From Monosporascus cannonballus (Eukaryota; Ascomycota; Sordariomycetes; Xylariales), in the NCBI GenBank assembly GCA_004154925.1, contig QJNS01000087.1:124001-188000 (forward strand): a DNA stretch of 64,000 bases. Direction: 5' to 3'. The translations under genes and the position numbers were made by a program. Under the pieces are notes generated by a model, which worked only from the letters and a program-made list of their open reading frames with translations, was not told the origin of the DNA and ran no database searches. Position 1 is the first letter of the stretch; every line of letters starts with the position of its first letter. Positions 23,700 to 37,868 of the stretch are shown one piece after another.

Positions 23700-26600
23700 T
23701 TATCTTCGTTTCTTAAATTTTAATAATTTAACGGATATGGTTCTAATAGTGGAAATATGCCTAACGGGAAATACAGCTGATTAGTTTAAATTTATTATGA
23801 AAAATGTTTTAGAAATAAGAAAATCGGATAAACAGAATTTTATTAATAAAATCTTTTTATTTTACATTAATTTCGAAGATAAAATGCGCAATAATTTTGG
23901 CAATCCCGATAAAACACGATTTACGGCTTAATACTTTTTATAATTTCGATAAAAGAAACCTATATTCAAGTACGTTATAATTTTTAAAAGCTTTATAGTT
24001 AAGGTAAAATAGGGTTATAACAAGGCAGATATTTTTATCGATATATTTTATAAGAGATTAAAGGACGATATAAAAAATAAGATTATTTAAATTAAACGAT
24101 TAATTGCTTTGAACTGGTATATTGCAAAAATAATTAAAACTAATAATCGATAATTTGAAAAACGATAGGAAAAAAATGGATAATATGTTTTACGTTCGGG
24201 ATATACCAAGTTTAATTAGGGGAAAAAATAAGATATACTTTTTATTTCTTATGGAACGGCGCCAGTATTTATGGAATTCGGCGTTACTTATAAACAAAAT
24301 TAAAGCCGGATTAAATGCTTTAATTACGGTAAGATAAGATATAAGGTTTATAAGTATAAGAAACCGAAGAAGTTACGATAGGATAACTGGATACTTATAC
24401 CGGAAAAACAGTTTAGAAATAATTAAGGAAACGATAGCAAAATTATTAACATAATTTAAGCTAAGTACATATGAGGTTTACGGCAAAAGGCCTAATAAGC
24501 ATTATTACAATAAGAAATCCGGTACGGAATACGAAAAGCTAGAAAGTTGGTTTAATAAGTATTACGAATATAATATAAAGTATTATAAGGATAATTACGT
24601 AAATACCAGAACTAGATAAAAAAAGTCTATTCCGGAATATTTGATCGATACGGTAAAATATATGTTATACATTGTCGACGACGAGAATATCCCAATTACA
24701 AAAAATAAAAATAATATATTTACGAATGGGTTATCCGTATGTATTACGAGGAATTCGATTTTCCAAATCGTACCAGAAATAATAAAGATAATAAATAATA
24801 ATATCGATATTTTCGAACTATAGCCGCAGGAGATATTTAATAACTGGTTAAAGTAAAAAGCTGGTTTAAAAAAGGGTAATGCTCGTAAAAAAACCTTATT
24901 TGTTATTATGGATAGTATAATTAGTAAACAAAGAAAATTAATTCAGCGTACGATAAAAAGATATTATTAAAAAATTATTACAAACCTTTATTTTAAATTA
25001 GCATTTACGACAAACCATTATAAAAGAAAAATTATTAAAGAAAAAATACGTTAATTTATAAAGAATTTTTGGAATAATAGTTAAAACGACATATAATAAA
25101 ATGTAATTACAAATATAAGAAAATAATTTATTCGATAGAAAAAGAAACTATAAAAGAATTAAAAGTAATTAATACGATTCAAAAAAATAATAGCGCGGCA
25201 ATAACGATAAATATAACAGTTTAATGCGTTAAACGAAAAAAATATAAGTAAAGTTTGACAGATTTAAATAAAAGTTAAAAGAAAAAGGTTATTTGAAAAA
25301 AGCCGTAAGATAACGAAATTTAAAGAAGTTAAAGGGAATTTTTTAAAAAAGCTTTAAACGTAATAATAAATAACGTTAATAACTTTATTATTTTAGATAT
25401 ATGAATCGGAACGTATTGGTATATTATAATAGTAAATTATGGAGCTTTAAACGGGAATTATATTGTACCAAATATAGTTAATAAACTTAAATTATTATGG
25501 AAATATAAGTTAGAATTTAATATAATAACGAATGCTAAAGGTTAGGAATTTACTTACAATAACGGAAAAGTTATACGCGAAATTAATTACTTTAAAACTT
25601 TTATTTAAAAATAATATTAAATAATTAATTTCGATATCGTTTTATTCGCGAATTACGATATAATTTTAGGATTATTATGGATATATTAATATGGAGTTTT
25701 GATTAATAGCAGGATTAGCCAGGTAAAGTTCGTTTTATATTTTAATAACAAATAAAAGAAAAAAGGATTAAAATTTTAATATTTGATAGATAATGGCGAC
25801 GAATATAGGTATAAGGATACGATAAAAACCTTATTATTTAAAAGGATAAGATATAAGAAAAAAACGGATATTAAAGAAAAATATAATGTATTGTTGTTAT
25901 TATCCGAACGAAATGAAAATAACTGAATAACGATTTAAAATAATAAGAATAATAACTTAAAAAATTAGAATGTTTAATTAATATGTTGTTACGGTATTAT
26001 AAATATAAGCAGCTTTTTAAGAAGGAATTCGATACGAAATTATTAGAATATAACGAATAAGATTATAAGATAATCTTTAAAGAAGGATTTTTGATAAAAT
26101 TTTATTTTATTTATAATTTTAATAGAAACGAATTCCGTATTTATAAAGAATATCTGGAAAATTGGCTATACAAACGATAGATTCGATTTTCGAAATTATT
26201 AGTAGAATATTTAATATTTTTCGTATTAAAAGTATGGGAAATTGCAATATATAGTTAATTATTAATAATTAAACGATATTATTATTAAAAATTGAATATT
26301 ATTATCCTTAATTACAGAAATAAAAGACCGACTTTATGGAATTAAATGGTTTATAGTATTTAATTATAAAGATAAATATAATTTTATTAAAAGTAAAAAA
26401 GAATACGAATAGAAAATAATTTTTAAAAGGAAATATAAATTATTTATGTATTTAGTTACGTTGATAGAATTTACGAACGTACTAATAATCTTTTAATGGA
26501 TAGTAAATTATATACTATGACAATATTTCGATATTTTCGTCGTATGTTTTTTTAACGACATTTTTATTTTTTTAAAAAACGGAAGAAATATATATAGGAT

Positions 26601-28720
26601 ACGTTTATAAAGCTTTTTAAGTTTTATAGGATATAAAGTTATTTGTTAACGTAAAAAAATGTTAATTTTATAAACAAAAAGTAAAATATGTAGGCCATAT
26701 TATTATTTTAAGACATATTAAAATAGATTTTAAAAAAATCGTTACAATTACAGAATAATAAATGTTAACGATAATTAAAAAGGTATAGGTATTTGGTGGA
26801 TTTGCTAATAATTACAGAAAGTTTATTTGGAATTTTAATAAAATAATTATACCTTTAACGAATTTTACGAATAAAAAAGAAGAATTTAAATAAACGCCAG
26901 ATACGGAAAAAACCTTTTAAGGTATTAAAAATGCGAATATTAACGAATTAATATTAATTATATACAATTTAAACCGTTTTGTTAAATTAAAAACCGATAT
27001 TTCGGATTATGTCTTAAACGTAATAATCGGATAACGAAATAATTAAGGCAAATTATACCTTATTGCATTTTTTCGTATAAATTAAAAGCAACCGAATTTA
27101 ATTACGGTATTTTAAATAAAGAATTTATGGTTATTATTATGCTATTTCGGAAATTTAAATATTTTTTAAAGAGAAATTTGTATTAAGTTAAAATTTATAT
27201 AAATTATCAAAATTTTATACGATTTATTCCTATTAAGGAAATTATAAGATAATAATTAAAATACGTAAAAAAATTGGCGAATTTCGATTCCCTTATTATT
27301 TACCGAAAGAACTTAAAAATAATAAAATAAATATTTTAAGCAAATAATTAGATTTTAAATAAAAATTAGTTAAAATTAGTTATATAATTTTTGGTATTAT
27401 TACAAAAGGATATTTACGTTTACGATAAATTACAATAATTCGGGTAATAGCTTTCGATATAAATTAAAGAATTTAATAATATAACGATAATTTCCCAGGA
27501 AAGCAAAAAATAAATAAAATATAAGTTCCAAAAAAATATTAAAAGGATTTAATACGAAAAATATACGAATATTAATTATATAAATATTCAGAAATCTATA
27601 AAACGTTAAAACGGTTTTAATATATATTTCTTTTTTAAAATAAAATGAACGATATTAAAGTTTATACGGCAATATAATATTTGCTTTAAAGTAAAAATTC
27701 GATAACATAAATTATACGGAAAATTACAGTTATTATTAATTATAAAGTAATTATCATATTTAGTTATATTTGATTTTATTATTAAATTTTTTATATTAAA
27801 TAATCCAGTTATAGGAATATATTACGATAGTATTTTCGTAATCGTCGACCGATTTACGAAATTCTTTTTTTTCTTATTACATCGTAAGGATATAAATTCC
27901 GAATAAACGGTAAACATTTTTTTGAGATATATTTTTAATATATATAGATTACTTATGGAAATTTTTTAAATAAAGGGTCGATATTTGTATTTCAGTTTTG
28001 GCAAAGTTTAATGGCATAAATCGGCTTAAGTTACAAATTATTTAACGTATTTAGACTTTAAACGGATAAATAAATAAAACAAATAAATCAAATTTTAAAA
28101 ACTTATTAACGATATTATATTAATTACGAATAAAATAATTAGGTTAAGAAATTAGTAATCGTATAATTAGCTTATAATATTAATTATTATAAAAATATTA
28201 AGATAATATTTATAAACGTAAATTTCGGTTTTATGTGAAAAGTTTATAAAACAATATATAATAATAATTTAATTAATTTTAAAATACATTTTTATGTTAA
28301 AATTATTACGATAATTATGTTAAAAAATAACAATGAAATTGGAATTCGTACGTAATTAGATAAATAAATATTATGATTAAAAAATTATAGGGATTAATTT
28401 TCGAAAAAAAGGAAATAGTTTTTTTCGTTATAAAAATTATTTAAATAAAACAATTAAACAAAAAATTCGATTTCAAATATATCGATTTATATAAAATCGC
28501 CAAGGAAATCTTCAAAAATAATTATTAATTAGAACTTTTACCAAAAGCTAAACTTTATTTAATTTTGTATATTTTTTTATTCGAATTAGTAATAAATATA
28601 ATTAAGATATATACGATATAGAACGGTATAGAAATAAAAAAACGAATAAATATACGAAGTAAAGAAAATTTTCGATATGCGAAAATAAAACCGATTTACT
28701 TAGTACATGATTAAATGGAA
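23700..28720 (+). pseudogene. Element B gag-pol, degraded
   Basis: Landmarks in order: zinc knuckle KCFNYGKIRYKVYKYKK (about 24,313-24,363; CX2CX4HX4C spacing with ligands turned to Tyr); protease NGALNGNYIV (about 25,440) and DIILGLLWIY (about 25,657); RT YGIKWFIVFNYKDKYNFI (about 26,335) and the active-site region now reading VVCFFNDIFIF where YXDD is expected (about 26,540); RNase H LKTDISDYVLN (about 26,985); integrase core VIGIYYDSIFVIVDRFTKF (about 27,800); GPY/F-like C-terminus FKYIDLYKIAK (about 28,470). Gag assembles the particle and Pol copies and integrates the element; here stops and lost catalytic residues preclude function. There is no evidence of a chromodomain. Confidence 0.8.
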
Positions 28721-28879
28721 AAAGTATCCGGATTCCGAAAATACCTGGAAATCCGCTAAAAACCTTATTGGCGTCCAATATTTATTAAAGAATTTTATTA
28801 GCAACGACGGACGCGTCCTAATTAACAGCCGACCAGTTAGTAGCCGGAATATCGGGTTAATCGCCCGTAATATACGTTA

Positions 28880-29381
28880 ATATGGTAGCCGTAATAATAA
28901 TCTCTAATTATTTTTGTTCTCGACGTTTTTATTTCTTTAATTCGTTTAATAATTAAAATTTATATTGTATTATAATAACGCTTTTTAAACGAATTAACGC
29001 CTTTTGCTTACGTAAACTAATAAAACGAAAAAAGTTTTATTTATCTTTTTTTAATAATGACGATAAATTTCGAGGTCAAGTTTTTGAAATTTTAGTAATT
29101 ATTTTTTAGCAAACCGTTTTTTACGTTTTAAGCGTTAATATTTATAACGAATATTTTGTAAAGAAAAAATAAGTACGCCGGTAATATTATAAGATCGGTT
29201 TTAATTAATTTATTCCTTATATTCCTTATATTTTCTATTATTTTATACCTTATATTTTTCGAGAAACAGAAAAATAAGGTATAATTTCGTATTTAAATTC
29301 GTTAAAGGCTTTTACGAAATTAGCATAACGAACGGTAGAAAAACGAGGAATGCGACGAATCTTAGAAATACGAAACGACAT
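28880..29381 (-). pseudogene. Element B antisense Cys-rich/coiled-coil frame, decayed
   Basis: ATG at 29381, reading against the element, gives MSFRISKIRRIPRFSTVRY and then NFVKAFNEFKYEIIPYFS before stops. The same start and downstream pattern occur in E, with clear counterparts in A, D and H. The region lies between integrase and the 3' LTR. Confidence 0.55.
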
Positions 29382-29469
29382 AATTTAAGAACAAAAGAAA
29401 AAATACTTACCAAACGAAAAAAAAAGAAAAAAAAATCTTAAGAGCAAGATTTCGGGAAAGGGGAGATCG

Positions 29470-29861
29470 TGTTACGACTTAACGGGCTCCGGCCTTAAGA
29501 AACGGTTAAACAAGAATTATACGGACCACCTTATAAGTTATGTAACGGTAATTATTATTAAGCTAATAATTAAAAGTGATCCAAGAAAATTGTAAGTAAT
29601 CATAATTACTACCAGCCATATAATCATAAATAATTAAGTTAAATAAGGAAAAAATATATATGTTTATTATTTCCATAGTTTAAATAATACCAATTTGTAA
29701 CATTTATTACTACCAATTATTTGCAATACGTTTCTGCGCCTTTGATATTAAGAAACGTAATACGATTATTATATTTATTGCTCAGGTTCCCACGATACTT
29801 ATGCCAACATAAACCCGTACGACTAAGGTTTAATAGTTGGTTAAACCGCCTAGCCGTCACA
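29470..29861 (+). repeat. 3' LTR of element B
   Basis: 392 bp, TGTTACGACTTAACGGG to TAGCCGTCACA, with intact TG and CA ends. The U3 half is strongly C-to-T/G-to-A changed relative to the 5' LTR. Confidence 0.92.
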
Positions 29862-29866
29862 CTAAG

Positions 29867-30531
29867 GCATTGACAACTCTAAACTTACAAAATATTATAT
29901 AAAACAATAAATGAAGTACGAAACCAAATCAAAATTTCTTTTTTATATAAAAACAAAACTTTAAAGCTATAATTAACGGAAAAAAAAAGATTTAATTTTT
30001 TATAACAGCAAAAATATAATGTTTCTTAAAAATACAAATTAAAGTCTTATAAATTACGTACAGTTAATGAAACCTTATTTAAATACGAAAACGGAAGATT
30101 TTTAAGAAAACTAATAAATCTTTAGTATGAATTTAAAAGTATTTCAAATAATTTTTGCTGGACATTATCGAAATTTTAGAATATAATATTATTTTAGAAA
30201 TACCGTAACGTAAATTTAATAACCTGCGTATTAATTAAAAAAGTCCAATTTTTTTCTTAAATAACGAAAAGACCAAATTTAAAAAATGATCACGAAATTT
30301 ATTGTATAGTTAGAGAAATCTAAATTTCAAATTAGGCCTTTATTATATTACCTAAATATCGAAAATTTACTAAATTATTATAGATAAACCATATAAATTA
30401 TTACTATATAATTAATAAAATTATCGAAAACTTATTTAAAAATAATATTACTTTAAGCTTCACAAAATTCATTACATAAATCCAAAAAAATAAAGAGTTT
30501 ATAAACAAACTTGTAACTGAATCTAAAACAA
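29867..30531 (+). pseudogene. Element F protease/early pol fragment between B and E
   Basis: Stop-riddled translation with the pattern NIVLEIP, resembling the conserved ILGMPWL motif at the end of gypsy-type proteases, followed by an IN-K-SP stretch. Its left end abuts the 3' LTR of B, its right end the 5' LTR of E. Confidence 0.5.
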
Positions 30532-30906
30532 TATTACAATCTAACAAGTCTCGGCCTCAAAAAAGAGTTAAACAGGAATGACACGGACCACCTTTCAGAT
30601 TACGTAACAAATAATCACTGCTAAACTAATAATCACCAGTGATTAGTGGTGATCCTGAGTGATTGCAATCACTACTAAATTCTTTATCACAAATGATCAA
30701 ATTAGGAATTGGAAAAATTTATACGCTTATTATTTTCATAATTAGATAATATCAGCTTACAATATAACTTCGTTACCTAAAACGTTCTTAGTATTACAAA
30801 ACGTACCACGTTACTATATTTATTACTTAGATTTTTACGATATTTCTATTGACATGAATTCGTAGGACTTAGATTTAATAATTGTTTAAACCGCCTAATT
30901 ATTATA
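30532..30906 (+). repeat. 5' LTR of element E
   Basis: 375 bp, TATTACAATCTAACAAG to CCTAATTATTATA. U3 holds a nearly palindromic array (AATCACCAGTGATTAGTGGTGAT at about 30,631). Confidence 0.82.
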
Positions 30907-31701
30907 CGTTGTAAACTTTTGTTCAGTAGTACTATAAGACTTTAAGCATTATTTTTCAGTCAATATATCGACTAATACCCAAATAGCCTTTGCTACCGCG
31001 TAACTTTAAGTCAAAATTAAGGAACTTAAAAAACAAATTCCACAATTTGAAAGGCAGATAATAATTACCCCAACTCGAACTATCCCACCAAAGCATAAGG
31101 TTAAAAAGCCTTAACCTTATAATGGAAAAAGAAGCGTTCAAAGTTTCCTTATTTAAGTATAAACATATCTCCGTTCTTAATATTTAGACGAACTCGTAAA
31201 CAGAATTTTCGCTATAACAGCTTTCTTTACGAGAAATACCTTAAATTAGTTTAAACCAATTATACGGAATTATATAGAAAATGCTAAGGCCGATTAAAAA
31301 AAGACTAGTAGGATTCTTTTTTCTAATTTCGTAAATTTTCGAAGAAAATTTAAAGGCTTATTTTGAGGGTCCCGACGAAAAACAAACGGTAATATAACAG
31401 ATCTTGCGATTAGAACAAAACGGATTTGTTTCGAAATACCCTATCAGTTTTACAAACCTTATAGCTAAAACTAAATAGACCGATAATAAACGCGATAATT
31501 TAATTAATATACTTTATAAAACATTAAAGGATAATATTAAGAATAAGATTATTAAACTTTCGAAACTCAGGACCTTACATAAGTATATTACCGAAACGGT
31601 TAAGATTAATAATAGACTATACCAACGCCGTATTAAAAAAAGAATAATATACCCTAAAGCATAAAGGCTAATCGGCCAACTAGGAAAAAAAACACGATAC
31701 A

Positions 31702-32088
31702 TGTCATGGCTCAATGCGCCACGGTCTCTAGAAACGGTCTGACATAACCCAACCATAAGTACGTGGTGGGGCAGGTCACGTGATGGATTACCAACTTACT
31801 AGAGGTAAGCCAATGAGCCGGATTACCAACTCACTAGTGGTAAGCCAGTAAGCCGGATTACCAATTTGCTAGTAATAATCCAGCAAATAAAAGAAAAATA
31901 TATACGCTTACTATTTCCATAATTTAAATAATACCAGTTTATAATATAATATCGTTATCCAAAATACCTTTAGAATTACGAAACGTAATACATTATTATA
32001 TTTATTATTTAAATTCTTACGATATTCTTATTAATATAAATCCGTATAATTAAAATTTCATAATTAATTAAACCATTTAGCTATTATT
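31702..32088 (+). repeat. 5' LTR of element D
   Basis: 387 bp, TGTCATGGCTCAATGCGCC to TTTAGCTATTATT. U3 contains CACGTG (31777-31782) and three tandem ~35-bp repeats (31785-31888). It is the least RIP-changed LTR half in the block together with the B 5' U3. Confidence 0.88.
31785..31888 (+). repeat. Three tandem 35-bp repeats in the U3 of element D
   Basis: Units begin at 31785, 31820 and 31855 with GGATTACCAA; each of the first two has inverted arms TTACCA / TGGTAA or close variants around ACTYACTAG, followed by GCCARTRAGCC. Such U3 repeats commonly hold enhancer or regulator sites in LTR elements; the role here is inferred only. Confidence 0.7.
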
Positions 32089-32349
32089 CGTTACAACCTT
32101 TTATTTAATAATACTGTTAAATTTTGAATAATATTTAATATTGTTAAAATATCGACCAGAATTTAGGAAACCCTTATTGAACAGCTTTAAATTCGAATTC
32201 GGAAACTTAAAAAAAATTCGACAATTTAAGGTTACGTTATTTGCCCAAACTTTTTTTACCCGCATAAAGACCAAAAAGCCAGAACTTTACGATAAAAAAG
32301 ATAACTCTTAAATTTTTCTAATTTAAATACGAATTTACGTTTATTTTTT

Positions 32350-35300
32350 AAACTTTCACAATTTAGCGAATATAATTCTAAAAATAAAAATATACCTAAT
32401 GGGAAATACGGTTAATTAATTTAAACTTATTATAACAAATTTTTTGGAAATAAAAAAATCGGAGAAAAAAGTTTTACAAATAAATCTTTTCGCTTTATAT
32501 TAATTTCGAACACAAAATACATAATAATTTCGGCATTCTCGATAAAAAACGATTTCCGGCTTAATAACTTTTATAATTCCGATAAAAAAATTTGCGTCCA
32601 AATACGCCGTAATCTTCAAATGTTTTGCGATTAAAACAAAATCAGGAAACGATAAAACCGATACCCTTATTAATATATTTTATAAAGGATTAAAAGATAA
32701 TATAAAAAAAATAAAATTATTGGGATTTAATAATTAATTACCTTAAATTAATATATTATAAAAATAATTAAAATTTATAATCGATAATTTGAAAAATAAC
32801 AAGAAAGAAAAGGATAATATACCTTATATTTAGGATGTAATAAATTTAACCAAAGGAAAAAACGAAATACATTTTTTATTTTTTACGGAACGGCGCCAGA
32901 ACTCATAGAATTCGGTATTACCTATAAATAAAATTAAAACCAGATTAAGTGCTTTAATTGTGACAAAATAGGATATAAGGCTTATAAATACAAAAAGTCC
33001 AAAAAGCTACAATAAAATAATTAAGATAATTTAAGCCAAATACACATTAGGCCTATAACAAAAAGTTTAATAAAGATTGTTACGATAAAAAATCCGCCGC
33101 GAAATGCGAAAAATTAAAAAACTGATTTAACAAATATTGCAAATATAACAAAAAACATTATAAAGATAATTATACAAATATTAGAACTAAACAGAAAAGA
33201 TTTATCCCGGAATATTTAATCAATACGGCAAAATATACGCCATATACTGTCGATAACGAAAATATCCTAATTACGAAAAATAAAAACAGCATATTTACGA
33301 ACGAATTATCTACATATATTACGAAAAATTCGATTTTCCAAATCGTATCGGAAATAATAAAAACAATAAGTAATAATATCGATATTCTCGAACCATAAAT
33401 CCAAAGGATATTCAGCAATTAGCCGAAATAAAGAATTGGCCCGAAAGAAAAATAATACCCGTAAGAAAATTACTTTTGTTATGATAAATAATATAATTAC
33501 TAAACTGAAAAAAGTTAATTTAGCATACGGTTAAAAAGCATTATTAAAAAGTAATTACGGACTTCCATTTTGAATTAATATTTACAACAGATTTTTATAA
33601 AAAAATATTATCAAAAAATATATCAATGTACAAAAGACTTTTGGAACAATAATTAAAATGATATATAATAAGATATGATTGCAAATATAAAAAAATAATT
33701 TATTCGATAAAACAATTGTAAAAGAATTAAACGTAATGAACATAATTTAAAGGAATAGTACGCCGGCAATAACGACAAATATAATAACGTAATGCGTTAA
33801 ACGAAAAAATATATATAAAATTCGATAAATTCGTATAGGAATTAAACAAAAGTTATGTATAAAAAAGCCATAAAATAACGAAACATAGAAAGATTAAAGG
33901 AAATTCCCGAAAAAGATTTTAAATATAACGATACAAATCGTTAATAACTTTATCACTTTGAAAATACGAATCGGAATATATTAATATATTATAATAATGG
34001 ATTACAAGAATTTCGGTGGAAATTCTATTATATAAAATAAAATTAATAAATTTAAATTGCGATGAAAATATAATTTAAAACATTATATAATAATAAATAG
34101 CGAACGTTAAATATTCGCTTTCGATAACAGAAAAGTTATATATAAAATTAATTATTTCGAAATTTTTATTTAAAAATAACATTAAATAATTAATTTCGAT
34201 ATCGTTTTATTTGGGAATTATAATATCATTTTAGGATTATTATAAATATGTTAATCCGGAAATTTAATTAATAACGGAACTAATTAAATAAAAATCGCCT
34301 TATACCTTATTAACAACCAAAACAAATTAAGATCTTAATATTCGATCGATAATAATAATAAATATAAGCATAAAAATACGACAAAAACTTTATTACCTAA
34401 AAGGACAAAGTATAAGAAAAGAAATAGGCATTAAAAAATACGATATATCGTTATTATTATTAAAGCGAAATTAAAATAATTAAATAACGATTTAAAATAA
34501 TAAAAACAGTAATTTTAAGAATTAAACATTCTAATTAATATATTATTATAATATTATAAATACGAACAACTTTTTAGGAAAGGATTCGATACGAAATTAT
34601 TAGAATATAACGAATAAAATTATAAAATAATTTTTAAAAAAACATTTTCGATAAATTTTTATTTTATTTATAATTTTAATGAAAACGAATTATATATTCT
34701 TAAAAAATACCTAGAGAATCGGCTATAAAAAGGATGCATTTAATTTTCGAAATTATTAGGAAAATATCTAATATTTTTCGTATTAAAAAAAATAAAACAT
34801 TACGACTTATAATTAATTATTAAGAATTAAATAATGTTATTGTTAAAAATCGAATATTATTACACTTAATTACGGAAATAAAAAACCGATTTTACGGAAC
34901 CAAATAATTTACAGTATTCGATTTCGAAAATAAATATAACCTTATTAAGATTAAAAAAGATACGAATAAAAAGTAGTTTTCAAAACGAAATTTAAATTAT
35001 TTAAATATTTGGTTATATTAATAAGATTTACTAACATATTAGCAACCTTCCAACGAATAATAAACTATTTATTATAAAAGTATTTCGATATTTTCGTTAT
35101 ATGCTATTTTGATAACATTTTTTTAAAAAAACCAAAGAAATATACGTGAAATACGTTCATAAATAGTTTTAGGTTTTACAAAATATAAAGTTATTTATTA
35201 ACACAAAAAATATTAATTTTACAAACAAAAAGTAAAATATTTAAAATATTTTATTATCTCGGAATATATCAAAATAAACTTTAAAAAATTACTACAATTA

Positions 35301-37240
35301 CAAAATAACAAACGCTATCGATAATTAAGAAGGTATAAGTATTCCTTAAATTCGCCAATTACTACAAAAAGTTTATTCGAAATTTTAGCAGAATAATTAT
35401 ACTCTTAACGAACCTTACGAAAAAAAAGAATTCAAATAAATGCTAAATACGAAAAAGGCATTTCAGGATATTAAGGATATAATTATTAGCAAACTAATAC
35501 TAATTATATATGATTTAAACCGGCTTATTAAACTAAAAACTAATATTTCGAATTGCGCGTTAAAAGTAATAATCGAATAACGAAATAATCAAGGCAAATT
35601 ATATCTTATTATTTTTTTTCGTATAAATTAAAAAAGAAACCGAATTTAATTACGGCATTCTAGATAAGGAATTTATTGCTACTTTTATGGCATTTCGAAA
35701 GTTTAAGTATTTCTTAAAAGGAAATTTATACCAAATTAAAATTTATACGGATTATCAAAATTTTACCCGATTTATTACGATTAAGAAATTTACAGAACGA
35801 TAATTAAAATACGCAGAAAAATTGGCGAATTTCGACTTTATTAATATTTATTGGAAAAACTGAAAAATCAATAAAATAAATACTTTAAGTAAACGACCAA
35901 ACCTCAAAAAAATTAATTAAAATTAATTATATAATTTTCGATATTACTATAAAGACTATTTACGTTTACGACAAATTAGGATAATTTGAATAATACCTTT
36001 TGCCATATATCAAAATATTTAATAATATAACAATAATTTCCTAAAAAACTAGAAAATAAATAAAATACAAATTTCAGAAAAATATGCAAAAAGTTTAATA
36101 CGAAAAATATACGAATATTAATTACGTAAATATTGAGAAATTTACAAAACTCTAAAACGATTTTAACGTATCTATCTTTTTCCTAAAATAAAATTAACGG
36201 TATAAAAAGTTATACGGCAATACGATATTTGCGCCAGAATAAGAATTCGACGATATAAGCCATACGGAAAATTACAGCTATTACTAATCGCAAAACGACC
36301 ATAATATTTAATTATATTCGACTTTATTACTAAACTTTTTATATTAAAAAATTTAATTACGGAAATATATTACGACAACATTGTCGTAATCGTTAATCGA
36401 TTTACGAAACCTTCCTATTTCTTACCATATTACAAATATATAAACGCTGAACAAATAATATATATTTTTTAAAGAAATATCTTTAATATATACGAACTAC
36501 TTACGAAAACTATTTTAAATAAATAATCGACATTCGTATTTAAATTTTAACAAAACTTAATAGTATAAATCGGGCTAAATTATAAATTATTCAGCGCATT
36601 TAAGCCTTAAATAAATAAATAAATAAAACGAATAAATCAAACTTTCAAAACATACCTACGATATTATATTAATTACGAACAAAATAACTGGGTTAAAAAA
36701 TTACTAATTGCATAATTAACTTACAATACTAATAATTACGAAAATATTAAAATAATATTTACGAACGCCAATTTTAATTTTACTTTAAAAGTTTAGAAGA
36801 AAATATGCGACGACGATTTAACTAATATCAAAATAATTACGATAATTATTCTAAAAAATAAAAACGGAATTCAAAATTCGTACGTAACCAAATAAGCAAA
36901 TATTATAACTAAAAAAAATTAAAACCATTAATTTTCGAAAAAGCGAAAATAATTTTCCTTATTATCAATAATATTTAAACAAAACGACGTAATAAAAAAC
37001 TTAATTTTAAATATATCGGTCTGTATAAAATTACCCAAGAAATCTCAAAAAATAAGTACTAATTAAAACCTCCATTACAAATTAAACTTTATTCAATTTT
37101 CTACGTTTTCTTATTCGAATTAACGACAAATATAATCAAAATATATGCGATATAAAACGATATAGAAATAAAAGACAAATAAGCATATAAAATAAAGAAA
37201 ATCCTCGACATACGAAAACAAAACGGATTTACCTAATACT
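32350..37240 (+). pseudogene. Element D gag-pol, degraded
   Basis: Zinc knuckle KCFNCDKIGYKAYKYKK (about 32,947-32,997) keeps two Cys; His and the last Cys have become Tyr. The protease/early pol motif lies near 34,215, RT about 34,890-35,120, RNase H about 35,520-35,780, integrase about 36,300-36,680, GPY/F-like C-terminus about 37,000-37,130. Stops occur throughout. Confidence 0.75.
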
Positions 37241-37493
37241 TAATCAGATAAAAAAAGCACCCGGATTCCGAAAATACCTGGGAACCTGCCAAAAATCTTA
37301 TTAATGCCTAACGCCTATTAAAGAACTTTTACTAATAACAACAGAACTACCCAAAATAATAACATCCCAATTTATAAGATCTAAAAAAGAAGCCCTTAAT
37401 CCACCATATTCCAATTAATAATGTCCACCTTATCGGAGGCTTATACCTCGATTACAAATTCCGATTCCAGTTATATAAAGTCGTTAAAATCGT

Positions 37494-37868
37494 CTAAGAA
37501 TTAAAAGGCACGATTAACAAATTTCGCACCCTAAGATTAATAATACTGATATTAACGACGTATACTGAAAAAAACGCGCAAAAACTTCGGATAAAGATTT
37601 TTCGGCCGTTAACTTTTCTTTTTTTAATCTTTTTAATTCTTTTTAATTCCGTAATATAACGATTAATTATGGAAATAAGGACTTCTGTCCCATTATACGA
37701 ACGACCCCGACGAACATATTCCTTATAACGAAAAACCCCATCCATTATTTGGCAATTCAGTTGCCGGGCAAAACAAAAAAAATAAGGTATCGCGTTAAAA
37801 CCTTCCAATTTAATTAAATTAGCTAAGGTAAGTCGCTGTTCGGATTTGCAAAAACGACGTTTGGACAT
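37494..37868 (-). pseudogene. Element D antisense Cys-rich frame, still open
   Basis: Starting at the ATG at 37868 (open from 37880) this is one of the longest uninterrupted frames in the AT-rich block. It reads MSKRRFCKSEQRLTLANLI, IPYFFCFARQLNCQIMDG, FRYKEYVRRGRSYNGTEVL, then a Lys-rich helix ELKRIKKIKKRKVNGRK. The spacing suggests CXXC-X6-C ... CXXCXRRGRXC, with several Cys now Tyr. Position and the start region match the antisense frames of A, B, E and H; the C-terminus differs. Probably a former zinc-binding protein of the element; product and function unknown. Confidence 0.6.

Larger units (their letters stand above)
23060..29861 (+). mobile_element. Element B: complete but RIP-inactivated Ty3/gypsy LTR retrotransposon
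   Basis: 6,802 bp, with two 392-bp LTRs (23060-23451 and 29470-29861) and a perfect 5-bp target duplication CTAAG (23055-23059, 29862-29866). It is inserted in element F. The internal order is gag zinc knuckle, protease, RT, RNase H, integrase, the order of Ty3/gypsy (Metaviridae) elements. It is the best reference copy of the A/B/D/E/H family, yet no long open frame survives. Confidence 0.92.

Noticed and set aside
24155..33418. Short open frames such as 24155-24337, 24641-24823, 30956-31141, 31514-31756 and 33170-33418
   Set aside because: They fall inside retrotransposon gag/pol or on its opposite strand, show no domain of their own, and are chance gaps between stops.
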